Shown in pieces: positions 1 through 8,232 of a DNA stretch of 64,000 nucleotides. The stretch comes from Sediminibacter sp. Hel_I_10 (lineage in GTDB: Bacteria; Bacteroidota; Bacteroidia; Flavobacteriales; Flavobacteriaceae): positions 3,224,001 through 3,288,000 of the forward strand of contig NZ_JHZX01000001.1 of the NCBI RefSeq assembly GCF_000688335.1. Reading direction: 5' to 3'. The position numbers and the translations under genes were made by a program. Below the pieces are notes generated by a model. That model had not been told where the DNA came from. It saw only the letters and a list, made by a program, of their open reading frames with translations, and did no database searches. Within the stretch, counting starts at the first letter, position 1. Each line of letters begins with the position of its first letter.

Positions 1-993
1 AGGTTTAGAACCCATATAACCGCTGAGGTGGTCTAGCTTTAATTCGGTCAATATTTTTTCACCATTAATGCCATACATGATTTGGAGTTTTTCATCCTTT
101 TCAGGGATCAAGTGGGTGATGAACTCTAAGTAGCGTTTCGCCATGCGTTTGTGGCCCAATTGCGACACAACCTTGATAACCATAGAGGCATCACGAATCC
201 AGCAGAAACGGTAATCCCAATTTCTAACCTCTCCAATGGTTTCAGGAAGTGACGTTGTTGCAGCAGCTAAAACAGCTCCTGTTTTTTCATAACTTAAAAG
301 CTTGAGGGTCATTGCGCTTCTTGAAATCTGTTCATTATAAAGCGCATAGCTAGGTGTTCTAGTCATCCAGTTGAGCCAATACACTTTAGTGCGTTCCCGC
401 TCTAAATCAATTTTATTGATGGTAGGAACAAATAGTTTTTCGTTATAACCAAATTGAAAAAAGCCGTCTGTTTTTAATTGAATGGGATGCCCTTCAACAA
501 CAGCTTTCTTGTCAAAACTGGTATAAAGAAATAAAGTATCATAACGTTCTTTATCGGTAAGGCTTACTATGAAATCTTCTTTCACGTAAGTGTTGGTGTT
601 GCCTAGCGCATACTCTAATTTCGGGTTGTAATTGACCTTAAATTCCGGCGTTCCTTTTAAAAGTTTGATATATCGTACGACTTCCGGTGGCGCGTAATAA
701 TCATTGGTGTCTTTTTTGTAACGGGGCATGAAATCGTGGATTTCAAAACTATCCTTTTCCGTAGAAAAACGGGTTACTAAAATACAGGTGTTTTCTATGT
801 AAGCTTGAGTGATCTCATAATCTTCTGAAACCGAAAAGCTAAAGCTCCCACCGATCTCATCGTCTAGGAGTTTTGCGAACACCGAAGAGGAGTCAAACTC
901 TGGTAAGCAACACCAATCTAAAGAGCCTGTTTTTGAGATGAGTGCAGCGCTTCTGCAATTTCCTATAATGCCGTAGTCTAAATTCTTAATCAA
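1..993 (-). CDS. Glycoside hydrolase family 15 protein (glucoamylase/trehalase-like), 3' part missing at the left edge
   Basis: The visible 331 codons are the N-terminal half of a GH15 enzyme. Residues 5-12 (LDYGIIGN) and 24-34 (SLDWCCLPEFD) are the conserved GH15 N-terminal signature, and the last visible residues (LDHLSGYMGSKP) match the alpha/alpha-barrel segment before the catalytic core. The catalytic glutamates lie outside the window. The start is TTG at 993: an in-frame TAA lies two codons upstream and no ATG precedes the signature. It is divergent from a trehalose synthase/phosphatase fusion across about 130 bp, so it may be a trehalase rather than a glucoamylase. GH15 trehalases are known; that role here is inferred from context. 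Confidence 0.88.
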   Translation of the reverse strand, partial: MIKNLDYGIIGNCRSAALISKTGSLDWCCLPEFDSSSVFAKLLDDEIGGSFSFSVSEDYEITQAYIENTCILVTRFSTEKDSFEIHDFMPRYKKDTNDYYAPPEVVRYIKLLKGTPEFKVNYNPKLEYALGNTNTYVKEDFIVSLTDKERYDTLFLYTSFDKKAVVEGHPIQLKTDGFFQFGYNEKLFVPTINKIDLERERTKVYWLNWMTRTPSYALYNEQISRSAMTLKLLSYEKTGAVLAAATTSLPETIGEVRNWDYRFCWIRDASMVIKVVSQLGHKRMAKRYLEFITHLIPEKDEKLQIMYGINGEKILTELKLDHLSGYMGSKP

Positions 994-1122
994 ATTTTAA
1001 TGTTTATGGATTGTACGTTGACCGATTTAAACTTAATTTTAACACAATTCGAAGATTGTTTTCTGTTCAAACCAATTTTTCTTAAATTAACGAAAATCCT
1101 TCAAAAAATCAAAGCTTCAAAG

Positions 1123-3321
1123 ATGAATAAAACGATAATTATTTCTAACAGACTCCCTTTACAGATCAAATTAGACCATGATAAACTCCAAGTTGAACCA
1201 AGTGTTGGAGGTCTTGCCACAGGACTTAAATCGGTACACAACGATGGTAATAGTCTTTGGATTGGTTGGTCTGGGCTCACTGAAGAAGAACTGAATGAGG
1301 AGCAAAGCAAAGAAGTGAAAAAAATGGTCAAGGAAGCCAAATGTGATGCGGTATCATTGACACAAAATGATCTCGAGAATTTTTATTACGGATTTAGTAA
1401 TAGAACGTTATGGCCGCTGTTTCATTATTTTATGGAGTTTACCGAATTTGAAAATGATTATTGGGAATCTTATAAAGAAGTGAATCAGAAATTTGCAGAT
1501 AAGGTTTTGGAGCATGTTGAAGATGGAGATACTGTTTGGGTTCATGATTACCAATTATTGCTCTTACCAAAACTTATTAAAGACAAGAAACCGAATACAA
1601 CTATTGGGTTCTTTTTACATATTCCATATCCGTCTTATGAGATTTTCAGGACTTTTCCATGGCGTGAAGAATTATTGCACGGTATGTTGGGAGCAGATTT
1701 GATTGGATTTCACACCTATGATTACGAGCGACATTTTTTAAGTTCGGTAAAAAGGATCTTAAGACTTGATGTTAATTTTAATGAAATCACCTATCATGAT
1801 CGCATTGTAAAGGTCGATTCATTTCCTATGGGCATTGATTATGACAAATTTCATGATTCTGCTATCAAACAAAAAGCTGAAGAAAAAAGCGAACTTCAAA
1901 AGCGATTGGATGATCACATCAACTCAAGTCCTGATGCCAGAATGATTTTGTCCATAGACCGTATGGATTATACTAAGGGTATTCCTAATAGGATTCGAGC
2001 TTTTGAATATTTTTTAAAAAAATACCCACAATATAAAGAAAAGGTACGTTTGATCATGTTGGCTGTGCCATCACGTTCTAATGTACCTCAATATCAAAAG
2101 CTGAAACGTGATACCGATGAACTTGTAGGGCGTGTAAATGGCGAGTTTTCAACTGTAAGCTGGACGCCAATCTGGTACTTTTATAGGTCTATGCCTTTTG
2201 AAAATCTGATTGATTTATATACCTCTTCGCATGTTGCCATGATTACACCCGTACGTGATGGGATGAATTTGGTAGCTAAAGAATATGTCGCCACAAGAAC
2301 GGAACAAGACGGTGTACTCATCTTAAGTGAAATGGCAGGAGCTTCAAAAGAAATGAATGAATCCATGCTGATCAATCCTAACAATTTCGAACAGATTGCC
2401 GATACTTTAAAGTATGCATTGGAAATGCCAATAGAGGAACAACAATCTCGTATGAAAATATTACAGAAGCGATTAAAACGTTATACCGTAGAAAAATGGG
2501 CCGAAGAATTTATGAAATCGCTTCATGCTACAAAACATTTAGGTGCAGTGATTGCAGCAGAACGATTGGATGAAAAGGTACAGGAGCGCATGTACGCTGG
2601 TTTCAAACAATCAGAAAACCGATTGTTTCTGCTGGATTATGATGGAACCTTGGCAGGATTTAAGGATAATCCCAAGGAAGCAAGTCCAGATCAACAATTG
2701 TATAAGCTTTTGGATCAACTGCAATCGAATCCAAAAAATGACGTGGTCATTATTAGTGGACGTGATAGAGAAACCTTTACTGAGTGGTTTGGAGATGAAG
2801 ATTACAAATTGATTACCGATCACGGCGTTTGGCTTAAAACGAAGGATCATCAGTGGGAAGCCTTAGAACGACTTAAAAATGACTGGATGGAGAACATCAA
2901 ACCCATCTTAGAGACGTTTGTAGACAGAACTCCAGGGACCTTTATAGAGGAGAAAAAATACTCATTGGCTTGGCATTATAGAAAAGCCGATCCCGAGCTC
3001 GCTCAAATTCGAACCATTGAGATCGATACGGTGTTGACCAGTTTAACTTCTAATAATGACTTGTCTGTTTTAAAAGGAAACAAGGTCATCGAAATAAAAA
3101 GTAGTAGCGTTAATAAAGGAAGAGCTTCATCTCGATTGTTAACCGCTAATAATTACGACTTCATGTTCTGTATTGGTGACGATTGGACCGATGAATATAT
3201 GTTTGAAGAACTTCCGGAAACAGCTTATACGGTTAAGGTAGGCTTTAAGAAAACTGCGGCGAAGTACTATGTTAAAAACACCGACGAAGTGAGAACGGTT
3301 TTGAAAAAGTTTGTAGAATAA
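1123..3321 (+). CDS. otsA-otsB: Bifunctional alpha,alpha-trehalose-phosphate synthase / trehalose-6-phosphatase
   Basis: A 732-residue fusion that makes trehalose-6-phosphate from UDP-glucose and glucose-6-phosphate and then removes the phosphate. The GT20 domain fills about residues 1-465: SNRLP near the start, WVHDYQ near 140, DRMDYTKGI near 277 and RDGMNLVAKEY near 377. The HAD-type phosphatase domain covers about 495-730, with nucleophile motif DYDGT at 505-509 and GDDWTDEYMF near 685. A longer reading frame opens at 1000, but its first 41 residues are low-complexity and upstream of the conserved MNKTIIISNRLP start, so ATG 1123 is chosen. Divergent from the GH15 gene, which suggests a two-gene trehalose (osmoprotection) locus. 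Confidence 0.95.
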   Translation: MNKTIIISNRLPLQIKLDHDKLQVEPSVGGLATGLKSVHNDGNSLWIGWSGLTEEELNEEQSKEVKKMVKEAKCDAVSLTQNDLENFYYGFSNRTLWPLFHYFMEFTEFENDYWESYKEVNQKFADKVLEHVEDGDTVWVHDYQLLLLPKLIKDKKPNTTIGFFLHIPYPSYEIFRTFPWREELLHGMLGADLIGFHTYDYERHFLSSVKRILRLDVNFNEITYHDRIVKVDSFPMGIDYDKFHDSAIKQKAEEKSELQKRLDDHINSSPDARMILSIDRMDYTKGIPNRIRAFEYFLKKYPQYKEKVRLIMLAVPSRSNVPQYQKLKRDTDELVGRVNGEFSTVSWTPIWYFYRSMPFENLIDLYTSSHVAMITPVRDGMNLVAKEYVATRTEQDGVLILSEMAGASKEMNESMLINPNNFEQIADTLKYALEMPIEEQQSRMKILQKRLKRYTVEKWAEEFMKSLHATKHLGAVIAAERLDEKVQERMYAGFKQSENRLFLLDYDGTLAGFKDNPKEASPDQQLYKLLDQLQSNPKNDVVIISGRDRETFTEWFGDEDYKLITDHGVWLKTKDHQWEALERLKNDWMENIKPILETFVDRTPGTFIEEKKYSLAWHYRKADPELAQIRTIEIDTVLTSLTSNNDLSVLKGNKVIEIKSSSVNKGRASSRLLTANNYDFMFCIGDDWTDEYMFEELPETAYTVKVGFKKTAAKYYVKNTDEVRTVLKKFVE

Positions 3322-3464
3322 TTTTTTAGTCAAATTTTTATCTTTGGAATTAAAGAGTAAAACGTCCCTTGCTTTAATAGTCATAGAAATGACGGAAGTT
3401 TACAGTAATAATAGCTACTAATTGGCAATAATTCATACTTATTTAATAGTTCAATATAAAATCA

Positions 3465-4805
3465 ATGCAGAATACCATTTTAAGATCATTCGTTTTTTTA
3501 ATGCTGTCGACACTTTGTCTTTCGGCTCAAACCAACCAAAAAATATACGATGTTATCGATGCCGTTTCCGAAGAACGTTTAGAAAGCGATGTCAAGACTT
3601 TAGTGGAGTTTGGTACGCGTCATACGCTAAGTGATACGGTTTCTGAAACTAGAGGTATTGGGGCAGCAAGGCGATGGGTAAAAAAAGAGTTTGAGTCCAT
3701 TTCTAGTGATTGTAATAATTGCCTGAATGTGTTTTATCAAAAAAACAAGGTGGAGAAAGATGATAATAGTCGCATTACTAGAGATGTCATGGTCGTTAAT
3801 GTTGTGGCTGTTCAGAAGGGCACCAAATACCCTAACCGTTATATTATAATGAGTGGCGATATTGACTCTCGTGTTTCAGACCCAAATGATTTTACGTCAG
3901 ATGCTCCCGGGGCAAATGATAACGCTACTGGAATGGCCGGTACAATGGAAGCTGCTCGAGTGCTATCTCAATATCAATTTGAAAATAGCATTGTATATAT
4001 AGGGCTTTCAGGAGAAGAACAAGGGTTATATGGCGGAAAAGGTCTTGCTGAGTATGCTAAAGAAAGTAATTGGGAAATTATTGGTGTGCTTAATAATGAC
4101 ATGATTGGAAATATTAAAGGCGTTGATGGCGTAATTGATAATAGAACATTTAGGATTTTCTCAGAGCCTGTGCCTCCAACCGAAACCGAACAACAGCGAA
4201 ATGCGAGACGTTTTTACGGTGGCGAAGTCGATGGGATATCGAGACAATTAGCACGTTACGTTCATAAAACTACAGAAACGTACATGCCAGAAATGAACCC
4301 TATGATGGTGTACAGATTAGATCGATTTGGACGTGGTGGGCACCATAGACCTTTTAACGATGCTGGTTTCTCCGGCATCCGAATTATGGAAGCTCACGAG
4401 AACTATACACAACAACATCAAGATATTCGCACTGAAAATGGTATTGATTATGGAGATACGTTTGAACACGTCAATTTTTCATATGTAAAAAAATTGACTG
4501 CGGTTAATGCCATTGCAATGGCGAGTATAGCATCTGCACCTCCAGCGCCATCAGAAGTGGCTATCGGCGGGATTGTTGAGCCCTCGGCTAAATTAAAATG
4601 GACTCCCGTAGAGGGAGCAAAAGGGTATAAAATTTATTGGCGAGATACTACGTCTCCAACTTGGGATTATAGTAGATATGTAGAAGATGTAAATGAATTT
4701 ACTTTAGAAGGCATTGTTATCGATAATTTCTTTTTTGGAGTGGCTTCTGTTGGTGAGGACGGCTTTGAAAGTGTAGTTGTGTTTCCAAATGCTATTTTGA
4801 AGTAG
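3465..4805 (+). CDS. Secreted M28-family metallopeptidase with C-terminal Fn3-like domain
   Basis: 446 residues with an N-terminal signal peptide (about 1-21, ending LSAQ). The M28 aminopeptidase core is recognisable from D152 in GANDNATG, E184/E185 in GEEQG (general base and zinc ligand), D212 in NNDMIG and a late H318. The usual first-ligand motif (G-H-x-D-S) reads GDIDSR at 131-136, so Asp132 stands where a zinc-binding His is expected, while D134 is kept. Residues about 355-446 look like a fibronectin type III or small beta domain (PPAPSEV... LKWTPVEGAKGYKIYW). Followed after 4 bp by an M23 peptidase, so probably co-transcribed. Likely acts on peptides in the periplasm or outside the cell. 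Confidence 0.85.
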   Translation: MQNTILRSFVFLMLSTLCLSAQTNQKIYDVIDAVSEERLESDVKTLVEFGTRHTLSDTVSETRGIGAARRWVKKEFESISSDCNNCLNVFYQKNKVEKDDNSRITRDVMVVNVVAVQKGTKYPNRYIIMSGDIDSRVSDPNDFTSDAPGANDNATGMAGTMEAARVLSQYQFENSIVYIGLSGEEQGLYGGKGLAEYAKESNWEIIGVLNNDMIGNIKGVDGVIDNRTFRIFSEPVPPTETEQQRNARRFYGGEVDGISRQLARYVHKTTETYMPEMNPMMVYRLDRFGRGGHHRPFNDAGFSGIRIMEAHENYTQQHQDIRTENGIDYGDTFEHVNFSYVKKLTAVNAIAMASIASAPPAPSEVAIGGIVEPSAKLKWTPVEGAKGYKIYWRDTTSPTWDYSRYVEDVNEFTLEGIVIDNFFFGVASVGEDGFESVVVFPNAILK

Positions 4806-4809
4806 AATT

Positions 4810-5607
4810 ATGCGCTACTTAATATTTATTATAGTCTTGGGCTTCGTTTTCTCATGTTCTGATAAACTTAAAACACCAAACTACATAATTTTTAATCAAA
4901 TTGATGATTCTATTAATATTTCAGCAATAAATGAGCTGCACGCACCTTATCAAATAGCTGTAGAAAATGAAAATGGTGATTTGGGTAAGACCTTTGTTCT
5001 TAATCCAAACGATACTGTATTGCTATCAAAAATTAATTCAAAAGTAATGGATACACTCCAAATTTTGAAAACGTTTAAATTTAAAACAGCGTATGGCAAT
5101 CCAGAATTAATAGCTTACGACTCACTCTATAGTTATCAACCCCCTTTTTCTCGTGGTAAATCGTATAAAATTTTACAAGGTAACAGCACCAATTTCACTC
5201 ATAACACTGATTTTTCTAAATACGCATTAGATTTCAAAATTCCAATTGGTGATACCATCTGTGCGGCAAGAGAAGGATTTGTTGTAGGAGTTGTATCACA
5301 CAATTACAAACAAGGCACCAATGCATCTTACCGAGATTTTGCCAATTACATTACTATGTATCACAACGATGGCACTTTTAGCCAATATGTACATTTAGAT
5401 ACTAATGGAGCACTCATTGAAGTTAACGATTTTGTTGAGGTGGGTGAACCTATAGCAATTTCGGGTCATACGGGTTGGTCAACTGAGCCTCATTTACATT
5501 TTGCAGTATTTAAAAGTGAACCTTTTAAATTTGTTTCGATACCCTTTGTTTTAGATTCTAAAAAAAGCACCGATTTTATAAAATGGGAAATTGTTAAAAA
5601 TGATTGA
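4810..5607 (+). CDS. M23-family (LytM-like) peptidoglycan endopeptidase lipoprotein
   Basis: 265 residues. A lipoprotein signal (MRYLIFIIVLGFVFSC, lipid-accepting Cys16) places it on a membrane, probably the outer one. The C-terminal half is an M23 fold: KYALDFKIP with its Asp, then GDTICAAREGFVVGVV, YVHLD, VEVGEPIAISGHTG and the zinc/catalytic HLH motif (H228-L-H230). A His at the start of the domain (in FTHNTDFSKYALDF) is available as first zinc ligand. It starts 4 bp after the M28 peptidase stop and overlaps the next start by 8 bp, so these three genes probably form one transcript. Expected to cut peptidoglycan cross-links; the substrate is not shown by the sequence. Confidence 0.85.
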   Translation: MRYLIFIIVLGFVFSCSDKLKTPNYIIFNQIDDSINISAINELHAPYQIAVENENGDLGKTFVLNPNDTVLLSKINSKVMDTLQILKTFKFKTAYGNPELIAYDSLYSYQPPFSRGKSYKILQGNSTNFTHNTDFSKYALDFKIPIGDTICAAREGFVVGVVSHNYKQGTNASYRDFANYITMYHNDGTFSQYVHLDTNGALIEVNDFVEVGEPIAISGHTGWSTEPHLHFAVFKSEPFKFVSIPFVLDSKKSTDFIKWEIVKND

Positions 5608-6160
5608 GGAGTTATATTTTAAAACGGATGAACATTGGCGCGATTGGCTCCATCAAAATCATAAGTTATACAAGGGTGTCTATTTGATTTTCTATAAGGT
5701 TGATCATGATAAAGATTCCATGCGCTGGGAGGAGGCTGTAAAAGTAGCCTTATGCTATGGTTGGATCGATTCTACTGTAAAAGGTTTGGGTAATGGTAAA
5801 CGTCGACAATATTTCTGTCCCAGAAAACCCAAAAGTGCGTGGAGCGCTTTAAACAAAAGTTACATTGATGAACTGACGGATAAGGGTTTAATTCAAGAAA
5901 GTGGATCGAGAGCAATTCAAGTAGCTAAAGAAAACGGGAGTTGGAAAGCTCTTGATGATGTTGAAAATGGGATTATTCCAAAGGATCTACAATTGGCCTT
6001 TAATAAGAATCTGATCGCGTTTGAAAATTATACCAATTTTTCAACCTCTTATCGAAAGAGCTATTTGTATTGGTTAAATCAAGCAAAAAGAGAAACGACT
6101 CGACAATCACGCATTGTAGAAATAATACGCCTTTGTGAACAAAATAAAAAGACACGATAA
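5600..6160 (+). CDS. YdeI/OmpD-associated (OmdA) family protein
   Basis: 186 residues from ATG 5600, which overlaps the upstream stop; an in-frame TTG three codons earlier is less likely. The N-terminal part (WRDWLHQNHKLYKGVYLIFYK, then WEEAVKVALCYGWIDSTVKGL) and the C-terminal helical part (FSTSYRKSYLYWLNQAKRETTRQSRI) are typical of the YdeI/OmpD-associated family. The biochemical role of the family is poorly known; links to antimicrobial-peptide resistance come from enterobacteria and cannot be assumed here. No signal peptide, so probably cytoplasmic. Followed by a second, shorter gene with the same kind of C-terminal domain. Confidence 0.8.
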   Translation: MIEELYFKTDEHWRDWLHQNHKLYKGVYLIFYKVDHDKDSMRWEEAVKVALCYGWIDSTVKGLGNGKRRQYFCPRKPKSAWSALNKSYIDELTDKGLIQESGSRAIQVAKENGSWKALDDVENGIIPKDLQLAFNKNLIAFENYTNFSTSYRKSYLYWLNQAKRETTRQSRIVEIIRLCEQNKKTR

Positions 6161-6169
6161 GTATTTGAA

Positions 6170-6661
6170 ATGATGAAGAGTGACCGTTTTAGTGTAGGAT
6201 TATTAGACCAACATCATCTTTATGTGCCATCAGAGATTGTTGAGGTTTTTCCGAAGGAAAAGAGAAATCGCTTTAAGGTTAAATTTCAGCACCAAGATAA
6301 GTCTCTAGAAGTCTATGCGGCTTTACGCAAGGATAAAAATACTGGTGATTATAGGATGATGTTCAGTAAGGGCAATCAAGCAAAATTAGGCTTATTTCAA
6401 AATGATTATTTTGAAATGCAATTAATTGAAGATACCTCGAAATACGGCGTGGAAATGCCAGAAGAATTAGATGAGGTGTTTAAGACAGACGTAGAGGCTT
6501 TCAGGATTTTTGAATCGTTCACTGCAGGAAAAAAGCGCAGTATTATCTATACGATTATTAGAATCAAGAATTCTCAAAAGCGAATTGATAAGGCACTACT
6601 GCTCTGTGAGAATCTTAAAAAAGGAATCACCGATCAACGTACATTGTTTAAGCCACAATAA
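6170..6661 (+). CDS. OmdA-domain protein, DUF1905-like N-terminus
   Basis: 163 residues, starting at ATG 6170 or the adjacent ATG 6173. The N-terminal half (YVPSEIVEVFPKEKRNRFKV) resembles the beta-barrel DUF1905 region often fused to OmdA domains. The C-terminal half (FRIFESFTAGKKRSIIYTII, then SQKRIDKALLL) is the OmdA/YdeI helical module also seen at the end of the preceding gene. Nine bases separate the two genes, so they are probably co-transcribed and may be old duplicates. No secretion signal. Function not known; a bidirectional terminator follows. Confidence 0.75.
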   Translation: MMKSDRFSVGLLDQHHLYVPSEIVEVFPKEKRNRFKVKFQHQDKSLEVYAALRKDKNTGDYRMMFSKGNQAKLGLFQNDYFEMQLIEDTSKYGVEMPEELDEVFKTDVEAFRIFESFTAGKKRSIIYTIIRIKNSQKRIDKALLLCENLKKGITDQRTLFKPQ

Positions 6662-6680
6662 TTGCAGAATTTATAACATA

Positions 6681-6713
6681 AAAAAAAGGGAGGCCGCATG
6701 GCTTCCCTTTTTT
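6681..6713. terminator. Bidirectional Rho-independent terminator
   Basis: A-rich left flank, stem AAAAAAGGGAGGCC pairing with GGCTTCCCTTTTTT (one G-T pair) around a 4-nt loop, and T-tract. It lies between the ends of convergent genes and can serve both. Confidence 0.85.
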
Positions 6714-6719
6714 AGTTAT

Positions 6720-8186
6720 TTAGATGCCACTTATGTAGCTGCCATAAGGGTCTTTAAACTGAATGCCTTCTGTAAATCTGTATTTGCTCAGTTGTTTGAA
6801 TTCCACTAGGGCCCATAACACAAACTCTTTTACAAAATAGCTGTCTTCTCTTTTAAGATTTGGCTGATGTGCTGCCAATAAATCGTTTAATGGAGATACA
6901 GCATCCAATAAAGCCTTATACTCTTTATCTCTTAGATCATCTAAAATTTCGAAACCGTCTTGTTGGTTAAAAAACCACGAGATGATATCGTCGTAAGGCG
7001 TTTCATCGGTATCCTTTTTGAGTTTTTCAATCTTCGGAAAAAATTCTGGGAAAAGGCTCTTCACAGCTTCGCCGATAAGATTGTAAGCCACCATAGCAGC
7101 ACCCTCTTGTTCACCTTCATACACCAATTCTACTTTACCTGTGATGGATGGAATGATCCCAACAAAATCGCTTAAGCGTAATGTTGTGGTGTCATCTCCA
7201 GCTCTTAAAGCTCTCCGCTCTGCAGTACTCAATAAATTCTCTAATGCGGTAATGCTTAGTCGCGCACTAACCCCACTTTTGGCATCAATAAATTCACTGT
7301 CCCTAGCCTCAAAAACAATTTGCTCTAATAAGTCTCTTGCTAAATCTGGAACCAATATCGCACTTTTTTGAGCTTCAACGGTTTTTGCCTCTTGCTCAGT
7401 GATGAGTCGAGCTGTTTCAATGTCTGTAGGATAATGAGTTAAAATCTGACTCCCAATTCTATCTTTTAAAGGGGTAACAATGCTACCTCTATTGGTGTAA
7501 TCTTCTGGATTGGCTGTAAATATAAATTGAACATCTAGAGGTAATCTTAGTTTAAAGCCTCTAATTTGAATATCGCCTTCTTGTAAAATGTTGAACAGTG
7601 CCACTTGAATTCTTGCCTGTAAATCAGGAAGTTCATTAATTACAAATATACATCGATTGGCCCTTGGGATCATCCCGTAATGAATTACCCGATCGTCGGC
7701 ATAACTCAATTTAAGATTAGCAGCTTTTATAGGGTCTACGTCGCCAATAAGGTCGGCAACAGTAACATCTGGAGTTGCTAATTTTTCAGCAAAACGTTCG
7801 CTTCTATGCAGCCAAGCAATAGGCGTTTTATCTCCCTCTTCTGCAATGCGTTCTTTGGCAAATCTTGAGATGGGCTGTAAGGGGTCATCGTTAATTTCTG
7901 AACCATCAACATAGGGAATATACTCATCTAAAAGGTTGAGCATCAAACGTGCTAAACGTGTTTTTGCTTGACCACGAAGACCTAATAAATTAATGTTATG
8001 TCTTGATAAGATGGCGCGCTCCAGTTCAGGGATTACGGTATTTTCATAGCCATGTACCCCTTCAAAGGTTGCTTCTTTATTTTTTATTTTCTGAATCAAG
8101 TTATCTCGCAATTCATCCTTAATAGATTTTGATTGATATCCTGATGCTTTTAATTCAGCTAATGTATTTATATGATCTATTTTCAT
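6720..8186 (-). CDS. AAA+ ATPase of the magnesium-chelatase ChlI/MoxR type
   Basis: 488 residues. Walker A is GLRGQAKT at 69-76. The Walker B position reads CIFVINELPDL at 179-189, so Asn184 stands where the Mg-coordinating Asp is expected, and Glu185 is kept. Sensor-like FTANPEDYTNRGSIVTPLKDR follows, with a candidate arginine finger. The 46-bp gap to the upstream VWA gene points to one operon, VWA first. AAA+/VWA pairs of this kind (ChlI/ChlD, MoxR/VWA) act as remodelling or metal-insertion machines, but no chelatase or cofactor genes are nearby, so the client is unknown. Cytoplasmic, with no signal peptide. Confidence 0.85.
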   Translation of the reverse strand: MKIDHINTLAELKASGYQSKSIKDELRDNLIQKIKNKEATFEGVHGYENTVIPELERAILSRHNINLLGLRGQAKTRLARLMLNLLDEYIPYVDGSEINDDPLQPISRFAKERIAEEGDKTPIAWLHRSERFAEKLATPDVTVADLIGDVDPIKAANLKLSYADDRVIHYGMIPRANRCIFVINELPDLQARIQVALFNILQEGDIQIRGFKLRLPLDVQFIFTANPEDYTNRGSIVTPLKDRIGSQILTHYPTDIETARLITEQEAKTVEAQKSAILVPDLARDLLEQIVFEARDSEFIDAKSGVSARLSITALENLLSTAERRALRAGDDTTTLRLSDFVGIIPSITGKVELVYEGEQEGAAMVAYNLIGEAVKSLFPEFFPKIEKLKKDTDETPYDDIISWFFNQQDGFEILDDLRDKEYKALLDAVSPLNDLLAAHQPNLKREDSYFVKEFVLWALVEFKQLSKYRFTEGIQFKDPYGSYISGI

Positions 8187-8232
8187 TTTCTAATTTTTCT
8201 TTTGTAGTGATTCTTTTATACTGAATCTATTT

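Noticed and set aside
1000-1122. N-terminal 41-codon extension of the trehalose synthase frame
   Set aside because: Upstream of the conserved GT20 start and low in complexity; it would occupy the whole divergent promoter region.
3310-3346. TTTG ... TATCTTTG as promoter of the M28 gene
   Set aside because: The -7 match is exact, but the spacing to TTTG is 25 nt and the leader would exceed 110 nt; too weak to list.
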